DNA of 64,000 nucleotides, taken from NCBI RefSeq assembly GCF_002119725.1, contig NZ_CP021109.1:806001-870000 (forward strand), given 5' to 3'. Position numbers and translations under genes: made by a program. Origin of the DNA: Bordetella genomosp. 9. Lineage in GTDB: Bacteria; Pseudomonadota; Gammaproteobacteria; Burkholderiales; Burkholderiaceae_B. The notes beneath the pieces are model-generated. The model was not told where the DNA came from. It worked only from the letters and a program-made list of their open reading frames with translations, and searched no databases. Below, piece after piece: positions 8,030 through 15,973 of the stretch (position 1 is its first letter; each line of letters begins with the position of its first letter).

Positions 8030-9309
8030 TCGTCACCATGGCCTTCCTGGTCCTGCTCGCTACCGGCATGCCCGTGGCGTTCGCCATCGGCATCGCGGGC
8101 GCCCTGTTCTTTGCCGGCAACCCCGACCTGCCGGCAACCATCCCGATCCAGCTGACGGTATCGCAGACGCAGAACTTCGCGCTGCTTGCGGTGCCGCTGT
8201 TCATCATGGCCGGCAATTTCATGAACCAGTCCGGCATTACGCGGCGCCTGCTGGCCCTGGCCGCGGTCCTGACCGGAAGGCTGCGCGGCGGGCTGGCCCA
8301 GGTGTCGGTGGTGTTGTCCGGGCTCATGGGCGGCGTGTCGGGCTCGTGCATCGCCGATGCCGCCATGCAGGCGCGCATGCTGGGCCCGGAAATGCAGGCG
8401 CGCGGCTTCTCCAAGGGCTACGCCGCCGGCATTTTCTCGTTCGGCTCGCTGCTCACCCCGATCATTCCGCCGGGCATCGGCATGATCCTGTACGGGACCG
8501 TCGGGCAGGTTTCCATCGGCCGGCTGTTCGCCGCCGGCTTCGTGCCGGCCTTCCTGCTGTGGATCGGGCTGGCGCTGACGATCTCCTTGACGGCGCGGCA
8601 TCGCGGCTACGGGGCCGAACGCGCGCGCCGCGCCTCGCTGCGCGAAATTGCCGGCGCGGCTCGGGCGGGCCTGTGGGCGCTGCTTTTTCCCGTCTTTCTG
8701 CTGCTGGGATTGCGGGCCGGCGTTTTCACCCCATCCGAGATCGGCGCGTTTGCCGTGGTGTACGCCGTGATGGTGGGGGTATTCGCGTACCGCCAGCTGG
8801 GCCGGGCGGGGTTCAGGGAAGCGCTGGAGGGCAGCCTGAGCGACGTCGGGGCCGTCATGTTCCTGCTGGCGCTGTCGGGCATCTTCAGCTACGGCATCGT
8901 GTACGACCAGGTGCCGGATACGATTTCCGGCGCCATACTCGGCGCGACGCGCAACGCCGACCTGGTCATGCTGTTCATCGTGCTGTTCGTGCTGGCGGCC
9001 GGCTGCTTCATCGACGGCGCGGTGCTGATCATCATGCTCACGCCCATCTTCCTGCCGCTGGTGACCGAGCTGGGCGTGGATCCGGTGCACTTCGGCATCG
9101 TCTTCATCGTCGCGGCCACCATCGGCAATTTCACGCCGCCGGTGGGCGCGGCCATGTATGCCGTGTGCTCGATCCTGCGCTGCCCCATCGGCCTCTATAC
9201 GCGCGAATCCTGGCCCTTCCTGCTGGTTGTCTGTCTGATAGCGGCGGGGCTGATCTTCATTCCCGGGCTGGTGCTGTGGCTGCCGGACCTGCTGTTCGGC
9301 CCCACGTAA
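8023..9309 (+). CDS. TRAP transporter large permease (DctM family)
   Basis: Large membrane subunit of 428 residues, with about 12 hydrophobic helices. Family signatures include VPLFIMAGNFMNQSG, SGLMGGVSGSCIADAAM and TPIIPPGIGMILYG. The best start is GTG at 8023, seven bases overlapping the end of the small-permease gene and placed 7 bases after a GGAGG ribosome site. ATG at 8038 is a weaker alternative that would trim the first helix. It is the third gene of the TRAP operon and carries out Na+ or H+ coupled import together with the upstream binding protein. Confidence 0.92.
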   Translation: MLIVTMAFLVLLATGMPVAFAIGIAGALFFAGNPDLPATIPIQLTVSQTQNFALLAVPLFIMAGNFMNQSGITRRLLALAAVLTGRLRGGLAQVSVVLSGLMGGVSGSCIADAAMQARMLGPEMQARGFSKGYAAGIFSFGSLLTPIIPPGIGMILYGTVGQVSIGRLFAAGFVPAFLLWIGLALTISLTARHRGYGAERARRASLREIAGAARAGLWALLFPVFLLLGLRAGVFTPSEIGAFAVVYAVMVGVFAYRQLGRAGFREALEGSLSDVGAVMFLLALSGIFSYGIVYDQVPDTISGAILGATRNADLVMLFIVLFVLAAGCFIDGAVLIIMLTPIFLPLVTELGVDPVHFGIVFIVAATIGNFTPPVGAAMYAVCSILRCPIGLYTRESWPFLLVVCLIAAGLIFIPGLVLWLPDLLFGPT

Positions 9310-9483
9310 AGGCCGTGGGACGCCGCCGTCCGGCGGCTCGCAGCGGCAGGCCAGGCGCGGCGGGCGGCGCCGCGGGCCGGGCCGGCGGTCTCCTTGCCAT
9401 CCGTGGGGGATCGCCCTAGTATCCAGGACAGATCAACCGACGGCGCCGCGACGACGGGCCGCAATCCCACGGAGACTCACCCC

Positions 9484-10461
9484 ATGAAACGCGACGCGCT
9501 GCTGGCCGGCGTGCTGGCATGCGGCCTGTTGGCCGCTACTCCCGCCATCACCCATGCGCAGACGGAACCCGTCTTTCCCAAGGTCATGACGATGGTCGTG
9601 CCCTTCCCGCCGGGCGGCAGCAATGACGTCTTTGCGCGCGTGCTGGCCGACAGGTTGTCGGCGCGGCTGCATAACTCCGTGATCGTGGAGAACCGCCCCG
9701 GTGCGGGCGGCGCGATCGGCGCCGACTACGTCGCCCGCGCGCCCAAGGACGGCTCCGTGCTGATGTTGACGTCCTCGACGTTCGCGACGAACGCGGCGGT
9801 GCAGCCCAAACTTCAGTACGACGTGGTCAAGGACTTCACGCCCGTGGCGATGCTGGCCTCCAGCCCCATGGCCATCACCGTGGGCAAATCGTCCCGCTAC
9901 GACAGCCTGCGCACCTTGCTCGACGAGGCCGGCAGGCAGCCGGGCAAGCTGACCTATGGCAGCGCGGGCATCGGGTCGGTCAATCAGATGGCCAGCGAGA
10001 TTCTGGCCGGGATGGCGAAGGTGTCTTTCACGCACGTGCCGTACAAGGGCATGTCGCCCGCCATGAACGATCTGTCGGCGGGGCGGCTGGACTTCATCGT
10101 TGCCAGCTTTGCTTCGCTTTCCTCCATGCTGAAGAGCGACCGCGTGCGCGTGCTGGCCGTGACATCGCCCGAACGATCGCCTTTCTATCCCGATCTCGCG
10201 ACGGTTGGCGCCACGGTTCCCGGCTACGCGGTGGAGCTGTGGTGGGGCGTGCTCGGTCCGGCCGGCCTGCCGGACGCGATGGTGGGGAAGCTGAATGCCG
10301 AAATCCGCTCGGTCGTTGCGGAACCGAAGATGCGTGACATGTTCGCCCAGGAAAGCGCGGTGCCGGCAGACATGTCGGCGTCCCAGTTCGGCGACCTGGT
10401 CAAACGCGACGCCGCCACGTGGAAACAGGTGGCGCAGGAGCGGCATATTTCCATCGAGTAG
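9484..10461 (+). CDS. Bug-type tripartite tricarboxylate transporter receptor
   Basis: Periplasmic solute-binding protein of the Bug/TctC family, 325 residues. A signal peptide ends near AITHAQ (residue 24-26). The Bug hallmark VVPFPPGGSNDVFAR is at about 38-52, followed by ENRPGAGGAIGADYVA and the later HVPYKGMSPAMNDL. No TctA/TctB membrane genes are adjacent, which is common for the expanded Bug families of Bordetella and its relatives. It follows the TRAP operon in the same direction after a 174-base gap with its own GGAGA site, so it is probably a separate unit. The ligand is unknown. Confidence 0.9.
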   Translation: MKRDALLAGVLACGLLAATPAITHAQTEPVFPKVMTMVVPFPPGGSNDVFARVLADRLSARLHNSVIVENRPGAGGAIGADYVARAPKDGSVLMLTSSTFATNAAVQPKLQYDVVKDFTPVAMLASSPMAITVGKSSRYDSLRTLLDEAGRQPGKLTYGSAGIGSVNQMASEILAGMAKVSFTHVPYKGMSPAMNDLSAGRLDFIVASFASLSSMLKSDRVRVLAVTSPERSPFYPDLATVGATVPGYAVELWWGVLGPAGLPDAMVGKLNAEIRSVVAEPKMRDMFAQESAVPADMSASQFGDLVKRDAATWKQVAQERHISIE

Positions 10462-10613
10462 CGGCCTCGTCTGCCGTGGCGCTGCCGCCGACATGCGGCG
10501 TGGAGGACGTGAACAGCGCCCGGCGGACGGCACGGACCTTGCGCCGCCGCGCCGAGCGCCGCGCCGGCGCCTGGCCTTGCCCGCGCCAGGCGGCGCGGCG
10601 GCAGGGGAAGTCC

Positions 10614-11648
10614 ATGCAGATCCATGCTAAGCGCCGCCGTCCACCGTCCCGCGGGCGCGCGACCGCAATCCGATTGCCGCTGATCGGTATCGCCATGCTC
10701 TGGCTGGCGCTGGCCCTGACGGGCTGCGCCATCAGCCCGCGCATCGGATTGGACGACCGGGCGCGCATCGCCGGCAAAACCTATGTGGTGACCGGCGCGT
10801 CCAGCGGCTTCGGCCGCGGCGTCGCGCTCGAACTGGGCGGGCAGGGCGCCAACGTGGTGCTGGCCGCGCGCCGGCAGGACGTGTTGAACGAAGTGGCGGA
10901 TGAGGTGCGCGCGCGCGGCGGCGCGGCCTTGGTGGTGCCCACGGATGTGGGCCGGTTCGAAGATATCGCGCATCTGGCGGACGCCGCCGTGGCGCGCTTC
11001 GGCCGCATCGATGTCTGGATCAACAACGCCGGCGTCGTGGCGCTGGGCCGCTTCGAGGATATCCCGGTGCAGGATCACGCGAGGCTGGTCCAGACCAACC
11101 TGATGGGCGTGATCTACGGCAGCCACGTGGCGATGCAGCGGTTTCGCGCACAGGGGCGCGGCACGCTGGTCAACATATCTTCGATGGAAGCCGTGGTGCC
11201 GTTGGCGTATCACGCGTCCTATGCGGCCAGCAAGGCCGCCATCTTCAGTCTCGGCCGTGCGCTGCATGAGGAACTGCGGCTGAGCGGGCAGCGGGATATC
11301 CAGGTGGCGACGGTGTTGCCGTGGGCGGCCGATACGCCGATCCTGCAGCACGCGGCCAACTATACGAACCGCGAGCCGACGCTGGTATCGATGGACGATG
11401 CCCAGGTCGTGGTCGATGCCATCGTCTGGATATCCGTGCATCCGCAGGAAACGCTGCCGGTGGGCTGGAAGGCGCGCAGCACCTATGTGATGCATCACCT
11501 GCTGCCCGGCGCCACCGAGCGCATCGCCGCGGGCATGGAACACGACAAGCAGATCGAGCGGGCGCCGCCGGCGTCCACGACGCAGGGCGCGCTCTATCGG
11601 CCGCTGCAGCAGGGCACCGGCGTCGAGAGCGGCGAACCGGCCCGCTAG
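10614..11648 (+). CDS. SDR family oxidoreductase with lipoprotein-like N-terminus
   Basis: Short-chain dehydrogenase of 344 residues with an unusual N-terminus. A basic region and a hydrophobic helix end in LALTGCAIS, a plausible lipobox with Cys38, suggesting membrane anchoring on the periplasmic side. The SDR fold follows: TGASSGFG at 60-67, NNAG near 140, ISSME and the catalytic YAASK (Tyr203, Lys207). The C-terminal ~90 residues resemble the extended SDRs that end with VMHHLLPG...Y.P. The ATG at 10614 has an AGGGGAAG ribosome site. If the protein is truly exported, a nucleotide cofactor would be scarce there, so the anchor may instead be an ordinary N-terminal membrane helix. It ends with a 4-base convergent overlap with the permease gene. 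Confidence 0.75.
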   Translation: MQIHAKRRRPPSRGRATAIRLPLIGIAMLWLALALTGCAISPRIGLDDRARIAGKTYVVTGASSGFGRGVALELGGQGANVVLAARRQDVLNEVADEVRARGGAALVVPTDVGRFEDIAHLADAAVARFGRIDVWINNAGVVALGRFEDIPVQDHARLVQTNLMGVIYGSHVAMQRFRAQGRGTLVNISSMEAVVPLAYHASYAASKAAIFSLGRALHEELRLSGQRDIQVATVLPWAADTPILQHAANYTNREPTLVSMDDAQVVVDAIVWISVHPQETLPVGWKARSTYVMHHLLPGATERIAAGMEHDKQIERAPPASTTQGALYRPLQQGTGVESGEPAR

Positions 11649-12739
11649 AAACCCAAGGCCACGGCCAGGCCACCCGCGGCAAGGCCAATGACCACCACGC
11701 CGAAGAAGACCGTCGCCAGTTCCCGCGCGCGGAAGGCGCGCGCCAGCATGGCCAGCGAGGGCAGGCTGATGGGCGGCAGGGTCATGAGCAGCGCGGCGGC
11801 GGGCCCGGCCGCCATGCCCAGCGACAGCATGGCCTGGACGATGGGGACCTCGCCCGCCGTGGGGATGACGAACAATGCGCCGGCCACCGCCAGGGCGGCG
11901 ATCCACCAAAGGTGGTTGTCCACGTCCGGGGAGACGTGCGGAAACAGCCATGCCCGGGCGGCGCCCAGCAGCAGCACCAGGACGATGTATTCCGGAATCA
12001 GCCGCAGCGTCATGCCTGCCAGGATGGCCAGCCAGCGCTTGAACGGATGGTCCGCCGCGCCCGTATCGGCGACGCCGCTCCCGCTTGCCGTCGCGGATGC
12101 AAGCGCCTGCATCGTTTCGGCGTCCACGCCGCGCCCGCCGCCGGCGCCAATGCGATTGACCAGCCATCCCAGGCCGAACACCATCACGACGCCCAACCCC
12201 AGGCGCAGCGCCGACCAGTGCCAGCCCAGCACGAAGCCCATGAAAACCAGCGTCGCCGGGTTCAGCACGGAATTCCCGAGCCAGAACGCGATCGCGCTGC
12301 CGGGCGCCGCCTGGCACTTGCGCAGGCCCGCGACGACGGGGGCGGCGCAGCAGGTGCACATCATGCCGGGCAGCGCCATCAGGCCGCCAGCCACCACGCT
12401 ACCCAGTCCCGTGCCGCCCAGGGCGCGCACGATCCAGCCGCGGGGAATCAAGGCCTGGACCGCGGAGCCCAGCAGCAGACCGAGCACCATGGCTTGCCAG
12501 ATGGCCTTGCCGTAGGCGATGGCGTAGCCGATCGCGGCGTCGAATGACGGCGGCGGCGCGCTATCGGCCCCGCCCATCAGGATGGACGATCCGATGGAGT
12601 GATTGGCCGCGGCGGCCCAGGCGCGGTTGTAATAGGGCAGCCATTTCACGTAGAACAGGCCGGCGATGGCGATCAGCAGAAAAACGGCGATGCCCAGCGC
12701 CGGGCTGGCGGGGCGTCGTGAAGCAAGCGCGGGTTTCAT
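11645..12739 (-). CDS. Two-domain membrane permease (YraQ/ArsP-like, DUF318 family)
   Basis: Polytopic inner-membrane protein of 364 residues with two bundles of helices joined by a hydrophilic segment (about residues 200-240). The first half contains PGMMCTCCAAPVVAGLRKC (cysteines 128, 130, 131 and 142), and the second half has the matching PTAGEVPIVQAML segment. This paired layout matches the YraQ/ArsP permease family, some members of which export organoarsenicals; the cysteines suggest a soft-metal or thiol-reactive substrate. No ars genes adjoin it, so the substrate is unproven. It is divergent from the small Cys-motif protein at 12835. Confidence 0.8.
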   Translation of the reverse strand: MKPALASRRPASPALGIAVFLLIAIAGLFYVKWLPYYNRAWAAAANHSIGSSILMGGADSAPPPSFDAAIGYAIAYGKAIWQAMVLGLLLGSAVQALIPRGWIVRALGGTGLGSVVAGGLMALPGMMCTCCAAPVVAGLRKCQAAPGSAIAFWLGNSVLNPATLVFMGFVLGWHWSALRLGLGVVMVFGLGWLVNRIGAGGGRGVDAETMQALASATASGSGVADTGAADHPFKRWLAILAGMTLRLIPEYIVLVLLLGAARAWLFPHVSPDVDNHLWWIAALAVAGALFVIPTAGEVPIVQAMLSLGMAAGPAAALLMTLPPISLPSLAMLARAFRARELATVFFGVVVIGLAAGGLAVALGF

Positions 12740-12834
12740 GATGCGGAGATGTGGAGTACGACGCGGCGTAGACGCCGCGGCGGCGCCATTTTACGGCGAA
12801 GGATTATGATTACTGCCGCGACCCGCAACGCCCC

Positions 12835-13236
12835 ATGAATCTGCCGTTTCCCATCCGCGAAGAATGCCCGCCCGGCGCCTGTGTATGCGACCGCGAACGC
12901 CTGTTGAGCGATCCGCGTGCGGACGTGCGCATTCTCAAACTGACCAAGTTCGAGGAAAAGCGGCTGATCGCCCGCATCGAAAGCGTGCGCGACTACGCGG
13001 ACCTGAAGCATGTGGAAAGCCGTCTTCACGAGCAACTGGGCATACGCCTGCATATCGTGCCCAGCGCCAACGAAGTCCGCACGGTTCGCGGGTTCAACAT
13101 CCACCTTGACGCGTGCCCAGGCCTGTGCCGCCTGACGCGCAAAAGCATTCCCGCGGCAGTGCGGCGCTGCCTGGAGGCACGGCCCGACATCGCCTACGAC
13201 ATTTTGAACGCGCACGATCTGCTGCGCGATGCCTAG
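12835..13236 (+). CDS. Conserved hypothetical protein with N-terminal Cys motif
   Basis: Protein of 133 residues that I do not recognise. It opens with EECPPGACVCDRERLL (Cys11, Cys16 and Cys18), a compact possible metal or Fe-S site. A charged helical region follows, then HLDACPGLCRLTRKS near residues 91-105 with two more cysteines, and a helical tail. The five cysteines fall in two CPG-like clusters (CPPGAC, CPGLC), which would suit a small metal-binding or redox domain. It is divergent from the Cys-rich permease with a 95-base shared promoter region, so the two may be functionally linked. No function is assigned. Confidence 0.7.
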   Translation: MNLPFPIREECPPGACVCDRERLLSDPRADVRILKLTKFEEKRLIARIESVRDYADLKHVESRLHEQLGIRLHIVPSANEVRTVRGFNIHLDACPGLCRLTRKSIPAAVRRCLEARPDIAYDILNAHDLLRDA

Positions 13237-13282
13237 GGCCGGTCGTCACGCATTGGAGCGTTGAAAAGACCGCGCTGCAGGA

Positions 13283-14011
13283 CTACGTCGGGCCCCGCAG
13301 GGCATCCGCAGCGATCAGGGCCGTGGGCTGGCCGCCCGGCTGGATCTCCGCAGCTCTCTTCGCGGACACCCACATCTTGCTGGAGCGGTCGCGCAGCATC
13401 TCCAGCGTTTTGTCGCGGAACGACACGGCCTTCTGCCGGGCGGCTCGGCGTTCCAGCCAGCCGAAGGTACATCGCGCCCAGTACTTGATATCGAAGTGCC
13501 GGGTGCCCAGACCGTCGATGATCACGAGATGCAGGCGCCCGTCGTCCTTGGATCGGCGGACGACGAAATTGTCGAGGCCGCGATCGGCCAGCATGACGCC
13601 GTGACGCGCCAGCCATTCCGACGTTTCGTAGATCAAACCCACGGCCTCGATTTCGCTGATCATGCCGCTGCGCACGGCCTGCGGCAGCGTCGGACAGGGC
13701 GTACCGTCCGGCTGCAGCATCAGATCGACCACCAGGCCGCGGCCGCGGTTGATCTGCACCCAGCCATGCACGCGCGGCAGGTGCGGACCGGCGATCCCCA
13801 GGCGCGCAAGATGCCGGCCGTAGTGGTAGTCGATCTCGTTCTGCGCGCGCTCCTGGTCCGGCTTGGCGACCTTGATGCCCAGCGAAGGATTCGAGGGATG
13901 GCGCCAACACTCGCGATCGTGGCCGGAACCGATTTTTTCGGATAGGACAAGGACAGCTTCAGGCGCGGGCCGGGGCCGGTCCAGCGCCCCGTCCAGCGGT
14001 AGGGTGCTCAT
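13283..14011 (-). CDS. YrbL-like protein kinase-fold protein
   Basis: Protein of 242 residues resembling the YrbL family (PhoP-regulated network protein in enterics), a minimal protein-kinase-like fold. Visible elements are a glycine loop (IGSGHDRECWRHP), a Lys in LGIKVAK, a catalytic-loop counterpart ADRGLDNFVV where kinases have HGDLxxxN, and VIIDGLG where kinases have DFG. The loop aspartate, asparagine and metal aspartate are all present, so activity is possible. It ends convergent to the Cys-motif gene. The physiological substrate is unknown in this family. Confidence 0.78.
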   Translation of the reverse strand: MSTLPLDGALDRPRPAPEAVLVLSEKIGSGHDRECWRHPSNPSLGIKVAKPDQERAQNEIDYHYGRHLARLGIAGPHLPRVHGWVQINRGRGLVVDLMLQPDGTPCPTLPQAVRSGMISEIEAVGLIYETSEWLARHGVMLADRGLDNFVVRRSKDDGRLHLVIIDGLGTRHFDIKYWARCTFGWLERRAARQKAVSFRDKTLEMLRDRSSKMWVSAKRAAEIQPGGQPTALIAADALRGPT

Positions 14012-14135
14012 GGTTCATGTTTTCTTGTCATCTTTGTGCAACACATTTGACGGCGATTCAACACCGCTGGCAACCGCTTGTGTCCCATCCGTCGTGCGAT
14101 GGCAACGCGCGGAGGATTTTTCGTTCAGTCGGATG

Positions 14136-15665
14136 TCAGGAATGGTCGCGGCGCGGCATCACCTGCGCCGCGGCTTCCCAGCCAAATACGCTGCGTCCGC
14201 CGTATACGGGCGAGTCGCGGCGTTCCTGGGCGACGTAGTCGTCCAGCGCGGGGCCGCGCGCCGACCGTTCCAGCAGCCTCGCCTGGCGGTCCAGGCGGCG
14301 CAGGGCATCCAGCTTTTCTTCGTTGCCCAGTCTGGCCTGTCCGACTGCCGCTTTCATGACGGCAATGGTCTGGTCGTACACATCCAGGGGCACAGGATAG
14401 GGATGGCGGTCCTTGCCGCCGTGCGCCATGGAGAACCTGGCGGGATCCGTGAATCGGCAGGGCGCGCCATGCACGATCTCCGCAACCAGCGCGAGGGAAT
14501 GCACCGTGCGCGCGCCAACGCCGGGAACCAGCAGCAATTCCGCGAAATCGCTGGGGCCGCACTCGGTAGCGGCCGCCAGTGCGGCATGCAGCCGCCGCAG
14601 ATTGACGTCCTTGGCGCGTACGTCGTGATGCGCGGGCATGACGAGGTGCGGCGCGCAAGCATCGGGAGACCCTGACCCGGCGGCCAGGTCCGACGCCGCC
14701 ACGTCCGTGCTGGCGGCCGGCCGCGGTGACGCCACGGCCAGCGGGGCGGGCTCGAACAGGGACAATTGCGCGGGCGCCGTTGCCACGGCACACTCGGCGG
14801 CCCGCGATGCGGCTCGTCCGGGCCGCGTCGATGCGGCCCCAGCCGATTTCGGCGATTTCGCCGATTTCGCCGAATTCGCCGAATTCGCCGATTGGGCCGT
14901 TTGCGCCGATGCGGCGGGCCGCGTCGCAGAGCTCCCGCCGGACTGCGCCGCCTGCGCGGCGCGCGCCAGCGCGGCTGCTTCCGCCACGATGAAGTCCGCC
15001 CCGCGGCCATTCAGCAGTTCCAGTTGTCCCGCACGCGAGGCCGCGGCCCGCGGGTCCGTCAGGTTGACGATCTCGCCCTGGTTCGGCCCGTCGATCGCCG
15101 TGTGCGGCGCCTCCACGAAGCTGCGCAGGTCTTCCGATAGCCAGTGATAGCGCCGCGCAAGGCGACTGGCGCCGTTCATCCCTTGCTGCACGACCGTCCA
15201 TTTGCCGTCATCGGTGACGATAAAGCCGTGCAGGTACAGGTCGAAGCCATCCTGCACGGCGGCGCTGTCGACCTTCGCCACCAGCCGGCTCGCCCGCGCC
15301 AGCGCGTCGCCGTCCAGGCCCACGCGATCGCCGATGGCGAGCAGCTCCTGCGGCGTTTTGCGGGAGTGGTTGCCTCGCCCGCCGCACACATGGATGCCGA
15401 GTTCGTGCGCCATGGGGCCGAGGCCGCGCTTCAACGCGCCGATGACGCTGGTCGTGATGCCGGAGGAATGCCAATCCATTCCCATGACGGCGCCGAACGA
15501 CTGGAACCAGAAAGGGTGCGCCAGCCGCCGCAGGAATTCGTCGCGGCCGTAATGGTGGACGATGGCCTGCGCGATGACGGCGCCCAGGCGCGTCATGCGC
15601 GCGCCCAGCCATGCCGGCACGCGGCCGCCGTGCAGGGGAAGATCGGCGCTGCCGGCGCGCTTCAT
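14136..15665 (-). CDS. DUF763 domain-containing protein with Ala/Ser-rich insertion
   Basis: Protein of 509 residues of the DUF763 family. It starts with the family hallmark KRAGSADLPLHGGRVPAWL, which fixes the start at 15665 even though no good ribosome site is seen (the frame stays open further upstream). FWFQSFGAVMGMDWHSSG and CGGRGNHSRKTP follow. Residues 235-335 are a low-complexity Ala/Ser/Pro insertion coded partly by 9-base tandem repeats; this makes the protein about 100 residues longer than the conserved blocks need. Near 374-395, ELLLVPGVGARTVHSL looks like a helix-hairpin-helix, suggesting nucleic-acid binding. The function of the family is not established. Confidence 0.85.
   Translation of the reverse strand: MKRAGSADLPLHGGRVPAWLGARMTRLGAVIAQAIVHHYGRDEFLRRLAHPFWFQSFGAVMGMDWHSSGITTSVIGALKRGLGPMAHELGIHVCGGRGNHSRKTPQELLAIGDRVGLDGDALARASRLVAKVDSAAVQDGFDLYLHGFIVTDDGKWTVVQQGMNGASRLARRYHWLSEDLRSFVEAPHTAIDGPNQGEIVNLTDPRAAASRAGQLELLNGRGADFIVAEAAALARAAQAAQSGGSSATRPAASAQTAQSANSANSAKSAKSPKSAGAASTRPGRAASRAAECAVATAPAQLSLFEPAPLAVASPRPAASTDVAASDLAAGSGSPDACAPHLVMPAHHDVRAKDVNLRRLHAALAAATECGPSDFAELLLVPGVGARTVHSLALVAEIVHGAPCRFTDPARFSMAHGGKDRHPYPVPLDVYDQTIAVMKAAVGQARLGNEEKLDALRRLDRQARLLERSARGPALDDYVAQERRDSPVYGGRSVFGWEAAAQVMPRRDHS
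14842..14895. repeat. 9-base tandem repeat within the DUF763 gene
   Basis: Six near-identical copies of GCCGATTTC or GCCGAATTC run head to tail. On the coding (minus) strand each unit adds a three-residue Ser/Ala/Lys-Asn step to the low-complexity insertion. Because the unit is a multiple of three, gain or loss of copies keeps the frame. Confidence 0.85.
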
Positions 15666-15973
15666 CGCACCCGGCGCGCCGGCGCCGCCAGATTGTCGGG
15701 GAGGGGCGCCATGACGCATGGCAAAACCAGCGCGGCGAACGGCGCCGCCGCGGCGGCAATCAAGGCCTGGGAGTGAACGAGTGAGCGGCTGTTCCGCATC
15801 GTGCTGGCGGGGCCGATCAACGCGCGAAGAGGTTGCACGGGCATGGACGAAGTGGCGAGGCAGAGAGAGCTGCCGGCCCATTCTACTCGCGCGGGCCGGG
15901 GCATCCCGCCGCCGGTTTCACCGGTCTCGGGCGCCTCGGCCGGCTGATCGGCTGATCGGCGCGGCCCCGCGTA
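15666..15973. other. Intergenic region without recognised gene
   Basis: 308 bases between the DUF763 start and the end of the broken autotransporter, both on the minus strand. It presumably carries the DUF763 promoter. Short open frames here have no family features, and no convincing hairpin was seen. Confidence 0.5.

Noticed and set aside
10224-12359. Open frame of 711 codons on the minus strand.
   Set aside because: It crosses the Bug receptor, SDR and permease genes in a non-coding frame and has no motif.
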